Positions 1 through 8,313 of a DNA stretch of 64,000 nucleotides are shown piece by piece (position 1 is the first letter of the stretch; every line of letters begins with the position of its first letter). The stretch covers positions 1-64,000 of the forward strand of contig PKTM01000029.1 of assembly GCA_002869145.1 (NCBI GenBank), written 5' to 3'. A model generated the notes under the pieces. That model did no database searches, was not told the origin of the DNA, and saw only the letters and a list, made by a program, of their open reading frames with translations. This DNA is from Denitrovibrio sp. (GTDB taxonomy: Bacteria; Chrysiogenota; Deferribacteres; Deferribacterales; Geovibrionaceae). Made by a program: the position numbers and the translations under genes.

Positions 1-99
1 AAAATAGGCGTAAAACTTACCACTCTTACCAAAGAGCAGGCAGAATATATAGGTGTACCAGTTGAGGGTCCATACAAACCGGATCACTACAGGTACTAG
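1..99 (+). CDS. ahcY: Adenosylhomocysteinase, C-terminal end (partial)
   Basis: The window opens inside a reading frame that codes for the last 32 residues of S-adenosylhomocysteine hydrolase. The family's C-terminal signature is visible ([20 protein letters not shown] and a final Tyr). The enzyme cleaves S-adenosylhomocysteine to adenosine and homocysteine in the methyl cycle. The stop is TAG at 97-99. A possible SAH/MTA deaminase lies much further on at 53.9 kb, so this genome may have two routes for SAH disposal. The 5' part is outside the window. Confidence 0.88.
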   Translation, partial: KIGVKLTTLTKEQAEYIGVPVEGPYKPDHYRY

Positions 100-100
100 T

Positions 101-1474
101 TTGGATATTAGAAAAAAATATGCAGCAGTTGTAATTGGTGCCGGCCCTGCCGGCATCGAAGCTGCTAAAACAATATCAGAAGGTGGCAGAAAAGTTCTGC
201 TTGTGGACAGGAGTATAGGCGGTAACTACTGCTCCGGCGGGAGTGTTATTTCAAATACTCTTTTACACATAAGTCATCTTTATGAGCGTTTTGTAAACAA
301 AACATCAAACTTTGTCAGCACAGACTGTAATCATGAACTTTCCTTCGACTTCAAAAAAGCAAAAAAACATGTAGAATCAGTAACTTCTAAAGTTATCAAA
401 GGCTTTATGGACGAACTGTCTTCTACTGATGTTGATATCGTGAAAGGTTTTGCGACATTTACATCAAAAAACTCTCTGATCATTTCCACTGCTGATGAAG
501 GAGATATAGAAGTAGAGTTCGAAAAAGCCATAATAGCAACAGGTTCCAATAACATGAGTGCAAATGTGCCTTCTACAAAAAAACTTCTGGACACATCTAA
601 CATCTTTGATCTGGAAACAACACCAAAAAGTGTTGTCGTGGTTGGCGGAGGCTTCATAGGAACTGAATACGCTACTTTTTTCAAAAGAATTGGCTGTCAT
701 GTTACAATAATAGAAAAGAGTGACAGACTGCTTGGTTCGATAGATGCTCAGGTAGTAAAAGAATTTGAGGACCAGCTTAAAAAAAGCGGTGTGGAAGTGC
801 TAAAGGGCGTTTCAGTGGATAGGATAGAGAAAGTAGGAAACAAAACCATTATCTTTCTAAATGATGATAATAAAATAGAAGGGGAAGAGGTCTTTGTGTC
901 CATAGGCCGTGCTCCAAACATAAGTAAACTTTTGCCTGAGAATGCAGGGATAAAGTTTGATGAAAGAGGTTTCCCTAAACTGACCAAAAAACTTCGTACA
1001 ACTAACAAGGATATTTATATGGTGGGTGATGCCACCGGTCTGAATATGTTTGTAAACTGGGCATATATGTCAGCAGAGATAGCTGCATGTGAGATACTGG
1101 AACACAAACGCAATATCTCGCCATACCTTTGCCCTAGAATACTGGAACTGGATCCGGAAGTAGCTTCTGTGGGGCTTTCTGAAGTTGATGCAAAAGAGGC
1201 TGGGTATGATTTTAAAGTTGTCAGGCACAGCTTTAAAAACTTTGAGAGGTCTGTTGCACAGGGGACTGTTAAGGGGTTTATTAAGATAATATATGATGCG
1301 AAAGATAAGAAAATTTTAGGATGTCACGCTGTTGGAAGCGGAGCAAGCGAGCTTGTGAGTACTTTTGCAATGATGGTTCAATCCAAAATGCCTCTGAACA
1401 GAATAGAAGATTTCATATTTAATCATCCTACATTTTCCAATGTCTTATGTGATATTGCCGGAAAAGTAAAATGA
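101..1474 (+). CDS. Dihydrolipoamide dehydrogenase-like flavoprotein lacking the redox disulfide
   Basis: This is a member of the pyridine nucleotide-disulfide oxidoreductase class I family (457 aa from the TTG at 101; a start at 53 would overlap ahcY and adds residues unlike the family). Residues 10-18 form the FAD-binding GxGPAG motif, around 178-190 lies the NAD(P) GGGFIGTE motif, around 310 the second FAD contact MVGDATG, and the C-terminal dimerisation domain ends with an HPT motif. The position of the CxxxxC pair reads GGNYCSGGSVISNT: Tyr43 and Ser48 replace the two catalytic cysteines, and the usual Pro-Ser-Lys is Ile-Ser-Asn. It therefore cannot do normal lipoamide or mercuric reductase chemistry. 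The His of the His-Glu pair is kept, but the Glu is Asn. It directly follows ahcY and overlaps plsC by 4 bp. The substrate is unknown; electron transfer from NAD(P)H to FAD and another acceptor is possible. Confidence 0.8.
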   Translation: MDIRKKYAAVVIGAGPAGIEAAKTISEGGRKVLLVDRSIGGNYCSGGSVISNTLLHISHLYERFVNKTSNFVSTDCNHELSFDFKKAKKHVESVTSKVIKGFMDELSSTDVDIVKGFATFTSKNSLIISTADEGDIEVEFEKAIIATGSNNMSANVPSTKKLLDTSNIFDLETTPKSVVVVGGGFIGTEYATFFKRIGCHVTIIEKSDRLLGSIDAQVVKEFEDQLKKSGVEVLKGVSVDRIEKVGNKTIIFLNDDNKIEGEEVFVSIGRAPNISKLLPENAGIKFDERGFPKLTKKLRTTNKDIYMVGDATGLNMFVNWAYMSAEIAACEILEHKRNISPYLCPRILELDPEVASVGLSEVDAKEAGYDFKVVRHSFKNFERSVAQGTVKGFIKIIYDAKDKKILGCHAVGSGASELVSTFAMMVQSKMPLNRIEDFIFNHPTFSNVLCDIAGKVK

Positions 1475-2196
1475 AAATATTATACGCTATATACAGCATC
1501 TTCGTTTGGATATCACTATCTCTGGCGACAGCTTTTCTTGTAATAGTAGGATTTTTTCCTCTTATGTTCGGCAAAAATATTTTTATGAATCTTGCAAGGA
1601 TATGGGGGAAGATAAATCTTCTGCTTTTTGCTGTCAGATATGAAGTTGAAGGGCTTGAACATATAAAAAATGACAAACACTATGTTTTTATGGGTAACCA
1701 TCAGAGTTATGTAGATATATTTCTGCTTCTTTCAATTATAGATAAAGACTTTGTCTTTATGGCGAAAGAGGAGCTTTTTAAAATCCCTTTCTTCGGGTTT
1801 GGCATTAAAACTCTTGGCTTGATACCTATCAACAGAGGCGAGAGCCGAGATGCACTCAAGAGTCTGTTTGCTGCTGCGAAAAAGATTTCGGAAGTATTTT
1901 CGGTACTGCTTTTCCCGGAAGGGACAAGGTCACCAGACGGAGATATGCTCCCTTTCAAAAGAGGTGCTTTTACTTTGGCAGTACGCACCGGGTTCGAAAT
2001 AGCACCTTTTGTGCTTGAAGGTACAGCAAAATCTCTGAAAAAGAAGAGCTTTCTTGTAGTTCCTTTTCAGAAGTCCAAAGTACGCTTCCTTGAACCTGTA
2101 AGCCCTGAAGGTCTGAAAGACAGAGATCTCCTTAACATTATCAGAGAAAAGATGGAAAATGAGCAGAAAGAACTTCGCGATTCTTGGACTAGGTAG
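1471..2196 (+). CDS. plsC: 1-acyl-sn-glycerol-3-phosphate acyltransferase
   Basis: PlsC adds the second acyl chain to lysophosphatidic acid to make phosphatidic acid at the inner membrane. The protein is 241 aa, normal for the family. It has an N-terminal hydrophobic segment (about residues 5-32), the catalytic NHQSYVD motif (HX4D, His77 and Asp82), the substrate-binding FPEGTRS motif (148-154) and the IPINRG block in between. Its ATG overlaps the stop of the upstream flavoprotein gene by 4 bp (ATGA) and its 3' end overlaps folK by 38 bp, so the genes are probably translated as one unit. Confidence 0.92.
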   Translation: MKILYAIYSIFVWISLSLATAFLVIVGFFPLMFGKNIFMNLARIWGKINLLLFAVRYEVEGLEHIKNDKHYVFMGNHQSYVDIFLLLSIIDKDFVFMAKEELFKIPFFGFGIKTLGLIPINRGESRDALKSLFAAAKKISEVFSVLLFPEGTRSPDGDMLPFKRGAFTLAVRTGFEIAPFVLEGTAKSLKKKSFLVVPFQKSKVRFLEPVSPEGLKDRDLLNIIREKMENEQKELRDSWTR

Positions 2197-2665
2197 CAAC
2201 CTAGGCCGCAAATCAGCCAATCTCTGCTGTGCACTGAAGCTTATAAGTGGTTTTTGCGACATCGTAGAGGTTTCCCCTGTTTATAAAACCGAATCCCTGC
2301 TGAAAGACGATCAGGAGAGTTATTTTAACTTATGTGCTTTGGTCAGAAGCAGCCTTGAACCTTCTGAGCTTCTAAACAACCTTAAGAATATCGAACATAA
2401 AATGGGGCGTGTTGACTCAGGCCACTGGTACACAAGAATAATTGATATAGATATAATCGACTATAATAATACGGTCTTCCAATCTGATAAACTAAATATT
2501 CCTCATCCTCAGATGAGCGTGCGAAGCTTTGTTCTTTACCCTTTACAGGATGTTGCCCCTGAATATGTTCATCCATCAAGTTGCTTGACCATATCAAATA
2601 TGTTAAATTTAATTAAAGATAATCTAGGTATAAAAAGGTTGGGGGTTGCACTGTGGCAGTTATAA
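2159..2665 (+). CDS. folK: 2-amino-4-hydroxy-6-hydroxymethyldihydropteridine pyrophosphokinase
   Basis: FolK transfers pyrophosphate from ATP to 6-hydroxymethyl-7,8-dihydropterin in folate synthesis. At 168 aa it has the family length. The N-terminal GLGSNLG motif, the central FNLCALV segment, and the HPPK signature TRIIDIDIIDY (two Asp ligands for Mg) are all visible, followed by the conserved IPHPQMSVRSFVLYPL block. It starts inside plsC and its end overlaps the next gene. The later folate genes thyA and folA lie at 46-47 kb, so the pathway is scattered. Confidence 0.93.
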   Translation: MSRKNFAILGLGSNLGRKSANLCCALKLISGFCDIVEVSPVYKTESLLKDDQESYFNLCALVRSSLEPSELLNNLKNIEHKMGRVDSGHWYTRIIDIDIIDYNNTVFQSDKLNIPHPQMSVRSFVLYPLQDVAPEYVHPSSCLTISNMLNLIKDNLGIKRLGVALWQL

Positions 2666-3351
2666 CAATTTCCAGACAATACGGATGCGGTGGAGAATAT
2701 GTGGCTGAACGTGTTGCTGAGATTCTGGGATACAGACTATTTAATAAAGAACTGGTAAAATTTGCTGCGATACTTACAGGCTCAGATGAAAATAAAATTA
2801 AAGCCTTTGATGAAGAACAACACTCTACTTTCCGTTCTTTTATGTCTAAATATTTCGACGCAAACATGTTTTCCGATCTTTTTAAAGATACAGACTATTC
2901 GCCCAAAACACTTCGAAAGATAATGTCGGAGGAGCATGAGGCTTTTTTTGATGTTTATAAAGGCAGTGAAAACATTGTTGATGCAGAATCTTTCCAAGAG
3001 ATGATAAAGCGTATTATAAACAAAGCTGCAGAAGATATGAATGCTGTTATTCTTGGAAGAGGCGGGGTGTGCATACTGGAAGATAATATTGAAGCGCTTC
3101 ATTTCAGGCTTGTGGCAACGATGGATGACAGGGTTAAATGGGTCTGCATGAGAGAAGAGATGAGCAAAAAAGATGCTTATGAAAAAATTAAAGATACAGA
3201 CAATAGAAAACGTAAATACTTCAAGCACTATTTCGATAGAAGCATAGACGACCATTGGATGTACCATGGTATTTTAAACCTCTCAAAACTCGATTTAACC
3301 GAAGCGACACACGCTATTGTTGATATTGCTAAAACAAAATACAAAATTTAA
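2653..3351 (+). CDS. Cytidylate kinase-like family protein
   Basis: This 232 aa P-loop protein belongs to the cytidylate kinase-like family (Pfam AAA_26 type), not to canonical Cmk. The N-terminus ITISRQYGCGGEYVAERVAE contains the family's divergent nucleotide-binding loop, and VILGRGGVCI in the middle is typical. The GTG at 2653 follows a G-rich Shine-Dalgarno region and overlaps folK by 13 bp. Its substrate is not known for the family; nucleoside monophosphate phosphorylation is an inference. It closes the ahcY-plsC-folK series, since a new promoter precedes hisS. Confidence 0.8.
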   Translation: MAVITISRQYGCGGEYVAERVAEILGYRLFNKELVKFAAILTGSDENKIKAFDEEQHSTFRSFMSKYFDANMFSDLFKDTDYSPKTLRKIMSEEHEAFFDVYKGSENIVDAESFQEMIKRIINKAAEDMNAVILGRGGVCILEDNIEALHFRLVATMDDRVKWVCMREEMSKKDAYEKIKDTDNRKRKYFKHYFDRSIDDHWMYHGILNLSKLDLTEATHAIVDIAKTKYKI

Positions 3352-3361
3352 GTTTTGCTTG

Positions 3362-3390
3362 TTGACTAGCGGTCTAAATTGGAATATTAC
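3362..3390 (+). promoter_or_regulatory. Probable sigma-70 promoter for hisS-aspS
   Basis: TTGACT at 3362-3367 and TATTAC at 3385-3390 are separated by 17 bp, close to the housekeeping consensus. It sits just upstream of the GGAGG ribosome site (about 3400-3404) and GTG start of hisS. Seen by eye only. Confidence 0.55.
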
Positions 3391-3414
3391 TAGAGTTTTG
3401 GAGGATCATTTCAA

Positions 3415-4677
3415 GTGTATAAAAAGGTCAAGGGGTTCAGGGATATTTATGGTCTGGAATCCCGTTACTGGCAAAAAGTAGAGAAGGTTTTCAAAGAGAC
3501 CTTTCAGACATTCAACTATCAGGAGTTCTTCCTGCCTGTCCTTGAAAAAGTAGAGGTTTTCGATAGAGGTATAGGTGCTTCCACAGACATCGTGGAAAAA
3601 GAGATGTTTGCCTTTGAAGACAGAGACGGCTCCTATGTTGCTCTCCGTCCTGAAGGTACAGCCTCTATTGTCCGTGCGTATGTGGAGAACAAGCTTTATA
3701 ACCCTCCTTCAGTGTCTAAATATTACTACATAGGACCTATGTTTCGCAGGGAACGTCCTCAGAAAGGTCGCTTCAGACAATTCACTCAGGCGTGAATAGA
3801 GGTTTTTGGTACTGGCGGTTCTGCTGTTGATGCTGATGTCATATATATACTCTACAAGCTGGCTGTGAATCTGGGCATAGATAAATACATTACTATGGAG
3901 ATTAATTCTATAGGATGTCCCGCTTGCAGGCCTGCTTACAACGAAAAGCTTATAGAATTTTTTAACAAAAATATAGATAACCTCTGTGAGGATTGTGTCA
4001 GAAGACTTGGTAAAAACCCGATGCGCATTCTGGACTGCAAAAATGAAGGGTGCAAAGCTGTCACAAAAGATGCTCCCGTTGCCATAGACAACCTTTGCGG
4101 TGAGTGCGAAGAGCACTTTGAAGGGGTTAAAGGCTATCTGGACACCTTAGAGGTTCCTTATAATGTTAACCCTATGATGGTTCGGGGACTGGATTATTAT
4201 GTCCGTACAGCCTTCGAGATGGTTACAGATAAGCTTGGGTCTCAGTCTGCTGTGGGCGCAGGCGGCCGCTACGATGGGCTTATTAAACTTTTGGGCGGTC
4301 CTGATATACCCGGTATAGGCTTTGCAACAGGTATTGACAGAATGGTTGCGCTCTGTATGCTTAATGAGACAGAAAAGGAAAATGAAACTGATGTTTTTGT
4401 AGTTTCTTTTAAAGATGTGTCAGACAAGACTGCTATGAAGCTTGTAAACGGCTTCAGAAGTGCTGGAATTATAGCCGACATGGACTATGATTTCAAAAAG
4501 ATGAAGAAGCAGTTCTCTCTGGCGGACAAAAACGGAGCTAGGTTCACCATTATACTTGGTGAGGATGAAATGGTTAAGAATACTGCGGCTGTTAAGGATA
4601 TGGAAACAGGCTCGCAGGAAGAGATAGATATTGATAATATAATAAAATACATATCCGATAAACTCAGGAGGAATTAA
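3415..4677 (+). pseudogene. hisS: Histidyl-tRNA synthetase interrupted by one in-frame TGA
   Basis: Class II histidyl-tRNA synthetase, which charges tRNA-His. The two parts (codons 1-126 and 128-420) are in the same frame and join without loss of residues. Motif 1 region, the motif 2 stretch [17 protein letters not shown], the HisA motif GLDYYVRTAFE, motif 3 (GFATGIDR) and the C-terminal anticodon-binding domain are all present. The TGA (3793-3795, codon 127) falls where HisS proteins have an invariant Gly (QxGxEVFG), so GGA to TGA is the simplest explanation. The start is GTG behind GGAGG. As the enzyme is essential and the only copy seen here, sequencing error, read-through, or a second copy elsewhere must be considered; the downstream half alone lacks motif 2. 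Confidence 0.85.
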
Positions 4678-4678
4678 A

Positions 4679-6469
4679 TTGCTTTCACATATGGGCGATT
4701 GGAGAAGATCACACACTTGCGCAGATCTGAGACCGGAAAACATCGGGCAGGAAGTCTGTCTTATGGGCTGGGTGCAAAGACGCAGAGACCACGGCGGGGT
4801 TATATTTGTAGACCTCAGAGACAGAGAAGGGCTGACACAGGTAGTAATGAGCCCTGAGTATAATAAAGATGTTCATGCTGTTGCAGACTCTATAAGAAAT
4901 GAGTTTGTTGTAGCTGTTAAAGGGAAAGTAGGCATGCGCCCGGAGGGAACACTTAACGACAAGCTCCCTACTGGTCATGTAGAAGTTATGGTTGATGAAC
5001 TCAAAATCCTTAACAATTCAAACACACCTCCTTTCATGATTGACGATTTTACTAACGCCAATGAAGATATCAGGCTTAAGTACAGATATCTCGACCTTAG
5101 AAGAAGAAAGATACAGAATAACCTCATAACTCGTCACAACATAGTGCGAAACATGAGAGAGTACCTTTATGATAAAGGATTTCTTGATATAGAGACACCT
5201 TTCCTTACAAAATCGACACCAGAAGGTGCCAGAGACTATCTTGTGCCAAGTCGTGTTAACCCGGGTAAATGTTACGCACTGCCTCAGTCACCGCAGATGT
5301 TCAAGCAGCTTCTTATGGTGGGTGGATACGATAAGTACTTCCAGATAGTCAAATGTTTCCGTGATGAAGATCTCAGAGCTGATCGTCAGCCTGAGTTTAC
5401 TCAGCTTGATATTGAGATGTCATTCATAGACAGGGAAGACCTGATGGAGCTTCTGGAAGGGCTGTTTATACAGATTTTTGACAGAGTTAAAGGGGTGAAA
5501 CTTGATCGTGGATTCCCAAGAATGTCCTATGACGATGCTATGGAAAAATATGGACACGATGCTCCTGACACACGCTTTGATATGTTTCTTAAAACTATTA
5601 ATGAGCTAGTTGCTGACTGTGGTTTTAAAGTATTCAGAGAGGTAGTCGCTGAGGGTGGTGTTGTTAAAGCTATCAACGCCAAAGGAGCAGGACAGAAATA
5701 CTCCAGAAAGGACATTGACTCTCTTACTGAGCTGGCTGTTTCACTCGGAGCAGGCGGTCTTGCATATATTAAAGTTAATGAAGATGGCTTACAGTCTCCA
5801 ATAGTTAAGTTTTTAGGGGATTCTGCCGATAAGATAGTAAGTGAAATGAATGGTGAGCCCGGAGACATTATATTCTTCGGTGCTGGAAAGAAAGATATTG
5901 TTAACCTCTATATGTCTAAAGTAAGGCTGAGGCTGGGTAAAGAGCTCGGACTTATAAAAGAGGGTGACTACTCATTTGTGTGGGTACTTGACTTTCCACT
6001 GCTAGACTACGATGCAGAAGCTAAGCGTTATGTCGCTATGCACCACCCGTTCACAGCACCTTTGGACGAAGATATCCCGTTGTTTGACACAGACCCAGGC
6101 CAGATGAGAGCGAAAGCTTATGATCTTGTTTTAAACGGCTCCGAGATAGGCGGCGGTTCTATAAGGATACACAGGTCAGACGTACAGGAGAAAATGTTTA
6201 GCGCTCTAGGCTTTACACCGGAAGAGAGAGAATACAAATTTGGCTTTTTTATAGAAGCACTTAAGTATGGTACACCTCCTCATGGCGGTATTGCCTTCGG
6301 GGTAGACAGAATAGCCACAATATTAACTGGTTCTGACTCAATAAGAGACGTTATCGCTTTCCCTAAGACCCAGAAAGCAACAGACCAGATGAGCGAGGCT
6401 CCGAATAATGTGGATGAAAAACAGCTTAAAGAATTATGTATGAAGTTCGAAGTTGTTGAGAGTGACTAA
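4679..6469 (+). CDS. aspS: Aspartyl-tRNA synthetase (bacterial type)
   Basis: Charges tRNA-Asp (and possibly tRNA-Asn). At 596 aa it has the bacterial length, with the N-terminal OB-fold anticodon domain (about 8-105), class II catalytic motifs (RYLDLRR, FRDEDLRADRQPEFTQLD, and GIAFGVDRI near the C-terminus) and the bacterial GAD insertion domain in the middle (about 280-420). The TTG at 4679 is the likely start because GGAGG ends 7 nt before it; the in-frame ATG at 4691 would be too far. It follows hisS by 1 bp, a common bacterial pairing. Confidence 0.95.
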   Translation: MLSHMGDWRRSHTCADLRPENIGQEVCLMGWVQRRRDHGGVIFVDLRDREGLTQVVMSPEYNKDVHAVADSIRNEFVVAVKGKVGMRPEGTLNDKLPTGHVEVMVDELKILNNSNTPPFMIDDFTNANEDIRLKYRYLDLRRRKIQNNLITRHNIVRNMREYLYDKGFLDIETPFLTKSTPEGARDYLVPSRVNPGKCYALPQSPQMFKQLLMVGGYDKYFQIVKCFRDEDLRADRQPEFTQLDIEMSFIDREDLMELLEGLFIQIFDRVKGVKLDRGFPRMSYDDAMEKYGHDAPDTRFDMFLKTINELVADCGFKVFREVVAEGGVVKAINAKGAGQKYSRKDIDSLTELAVSLGAGGLAYIKVNEDGLQSPIVKFLGDSADKIVSEMNGEPGDIIFFGAGKKDIVNLYMSKVRLRLGKELGLIKEGDYSFVWVLDFPLLDYDAEAKRYVAMHHPFTAPLDEDIPLFDTDPGQMRAKAYDLVLNGSEIGGGSIRIHRSDVQEKMFSALGFTPEEREYKFGFFIEALKYGTPPHGGIAFGVDRIATILTGSDSIRDVIAFPKTQKATDQMSEAPNNVDEKQLKELCMKFEVVESD

Positions 6470-6482
6470 AAAATAAGAAAGT

Positions 6483-6510
6483 TTGACAACTTACGAATTT
6501 GACATATTAT
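6483..6510 (+). promoter_or_regulatory. Probable sigma-70 promoter for the LysM lipoprotein gene
   Basis: TTGACA at 6483-6488 is followed after 16 bp by TATTAT (6505-6510). A second TTGACA lies at 6499-6504 but has no well-spaced -10 box. The gene it precedes starts at 6563. Confidence 0.5.
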
Positions 6511-6562
6511 ATATGGTATGATAGCATTAACTTAATAATAGGAACTAGAAGGGAGGACTCTA

Positions 6563-7411
6563 ATGACTAGGATTTCCAAACTGATACTATTTGCTGCCTT
6601 AGTGGCTGCTCTTGTTGTAACAGGTTGTTCTAAACCGCCTGTACAAGAGATGGACAACGCTAGAGCTGCAATGAAAGCTGCACAAGCCAGTGGTGCAGAA
6701 AAATGTGCTACTGAAGAATACGCTAAAGCTAAAGAAGCTCTTAATGCAGAAGAGGCTAAAATGGCTCGTGCTGAAAGTTCTGACAACAAAGGCGAACTTT
6801 ATGAAGAAGCAAAAGCTGAACTTATGACTGCTATTGCTGATTTTGAAAAGGCTAAAGAGGTCGCTATTGAGCGTTCTAAGATAAATGACAAAGCTCAGGC
6901 AGAGCTTGATGCTTATAAGAAAAACCTGATGGTTTCTGCGAATGCAGATGCAAGCAAATATTCCGCTACTTATAAAGCTACAATGGCTAAATTAGCAAAA
7001 GCTCAGGCGCTTATAGATGAGTGCGAAGGCATGAAAGCTATGGCTGTTTTAAAGCAGGTAGAGGTTGACAACGCTATGATTCAGCAGGAAATTATCGAAG
7101 GTAAAGCTGCAGAGATGAAAGCTGAAGCTGCTCGTAAAGCTAGAATCAGAGCTCAGATGATGAAGGCTCAGACTGAAGAATATACTGTTGTTAAAGGTGA
7201 TAACCTTTGGAACATCTCTAAGTCTAAGTACATGAACCCATTTATGTGGCCACTTATTTACTGGGCTAACAAGGATCAGATAAAAGATCCTGACCTCATC
7301 TTCCCTAAGCAGGTCTTTAAGATTCGCAAATACTTTGAAGATGACGAGAAGTCTAAAGCAACAAACTTCGCAAAAACAAGAGGACCATGGTCACTCTTTG
7401 ACGGAAAGTAA
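6563..7411 (+). CDS. LysM-domain lipoprotein with an alanine-rich helical body
   Basis: A 282 aa envelope lipoprotein. The signal peptide ends in the lipobox VTGC (Cys22), so it is expected to be lipid-anchored. Residues 25-210 are a long, charged, Ala/Lys/Glu-rich helical region of the DUF4398 type, probably coiled. The C-terminal LysM domain (about 212-262, EYTVVKGDNLWNIS onward) binds peptidoglycan glycan chains. The stretch PFMWPLIYWANKDQIKDPDL is typical of LysM lipoproteins in delta-proteobacteria and Deferribacteres. A structural or cell-wall tethering role, like that of Pal/Lpp-type proteins, is inferred. It has its own promoter and a strong terminator, so it is a single transcription unit. 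Confidence 0.82.
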   Translation: MTRISKLILFAALVAALVVTGCSKPPVQEMDNARAAMKAAQASGAEKCATEEYAKAKEALNAEEAKMARAESSDNKGELYEEAKAELMTAIADFEKAKEVAIERSKINDKAQAELDAYKKNLMVSANADASKYSATYKATMAKLAKAQALIDECEGMKAMAVLKQVEVDNAMIQQEIIEGKAAEMKAEAARKARIRAQMMKAQTEEYTVVKGDNLWNISKSKYMNPFMWPLIYWANKDQIKDPDLIFPKQVFKIRKYFEDDEKSKATNFAKTRGPWSLFDGK

Positions 7412-7434
7412 AAATCCTCTCAATCTCATAAATA

Positions 7435-7463
7435 AAAGGCGGTCATTTCGACCGCCTTTTTTG
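7435..7463 (+). terminator. Rho-independent terminator after the LysM lipoprotein gene
   Basis: AAAGGCGGTC and GACCGCCTTT form a 10-bp stem around a 5-nt loop, followed by T residues. The opposite strand also has a T-rich tail, so it can also stop minus-strand transcription. Confidence 0.85.
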
Positions 7464-7588
7464 TGTCCAATATTCAAATGCTTATTTACAAATGTTATGT
7501 AATAAAAACTCACTTACGCTCTGTTAAATCCATTGTAATAGGTCATTAAATGCGTATATCATAATAGTTAGATAGATTGATAACCTTG

Positions 7589-8098
7589 TTAAATATAAAT
7601 ATTTTTATACTCTAAATATCTGTCAGCATAGTCACGTATACCTTTTATATCGTCATCTGAGAGTGTTTTTACAACTTTTGCAGGGCTACCCATCAAAAGA
7701 GAGTTTGGTGGATACTTCTTGCCTGGCGGAATGAGTGAACCGGCTGCTATGATTTAGTTTTCGCCAATTACAGAGTTATCAAGCACTATAGCGCCTATCC
7801 CCACAAGCACGTTGTTATGGATAGTGCAGCCGTGCAGCATAGCGTTATGGCCTATGGTAACGAAATCGCCTATGTTGGTGGGAAATTTATCAAGAGTTGT
7901 ATGGATAACAGTGCCGTCCTGTACATTTTAGCATTTCCCTATAGTTATTTTTTCAACATCACCCCTGAGAACAACATTAAACCATATACTTCTGTTATCA
8001 TCTAAGATTACTTCACCAATAACATCTGCGCTGTCTGCAACATACACGTTTTTTCCTATTACTGGTTTTGTTTTGAGCCGTCTTTTTACACTATCCAT
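7589..8098 (-). pseudogene. Gamma-carbonic anhydrase / YrdA-like hexapeptide protein, two in-frame stops
   Basis: Reading the minus strand from the ATG at 8098 (behind AGGTGG) gives a 169-residue left-handed beta-helix protein of the gamma-carbonic anhydrase/YrdA family: SIWFNVVLRGD, NVQDGTVIH, IGHNAMLHGC, VLVGIGAIVLDN, IIAAGSLIPPGK, and LLMGSPAKVVK. The metal-binding His residues of the family (in VIHT, IGHNAMLHG) are kept. Two TAA codons break it, at 7928-7930 (codon 57, IGKC*NVQDG) and 7754-7756 (codon 115, IGEN*IIAAGS). Both places usually hold Ser or Thr, and TCA to TAA would explain both. There are no frameshifts. Because of the stops, no long open frame marks this gene. Confidence 0.8.
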
Positions 8099-8255
8099 AT
8101 TCCACCTATATAATATCTGCTATTAATAACCCAAATGATAAACAAGTTACAAAAAAGGTCAACTGTTAAAAATAAATTTGACTCAGACTTAATTATAATT
8201 ACAATTATACTGGTAAGTTCATGGTAATCATCTAAATAATAATTTAACAAAAAAC

Positions 8256-8285
8256 TTGACAATATTTAACTCTTTAATATATAAT
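8256..8285 (+). promoter_or_regulatory. Sigma-70 promoter for the XRE-cupin regulator
   Basis: TTGACA (8256-8261) and a perfect TATAAT (8280-8285) are 18 bp apart, 29 bp before the ATG of the regulator gene. Confidence 0.7.
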
Positions 8286-8313
8286 TCAAACCAATTAAAT
8301 TATGGGGTGATGT

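Noticed and set aside
3793-3795. Selenocysteine at the TGA in hisS
   Set aside because: The site is a conserved Gly, no SECIS-like hairpin with the expected loop was seen just after the codon, and HisS selenoproteins are not known.
7817-8005. Plus-strand open frame of 62 codons
   Set aside because: It is the reverse of the broken yrdA-like gene, whose minus-strand translation matches the gamma-carbonic-anhydrase family closely.
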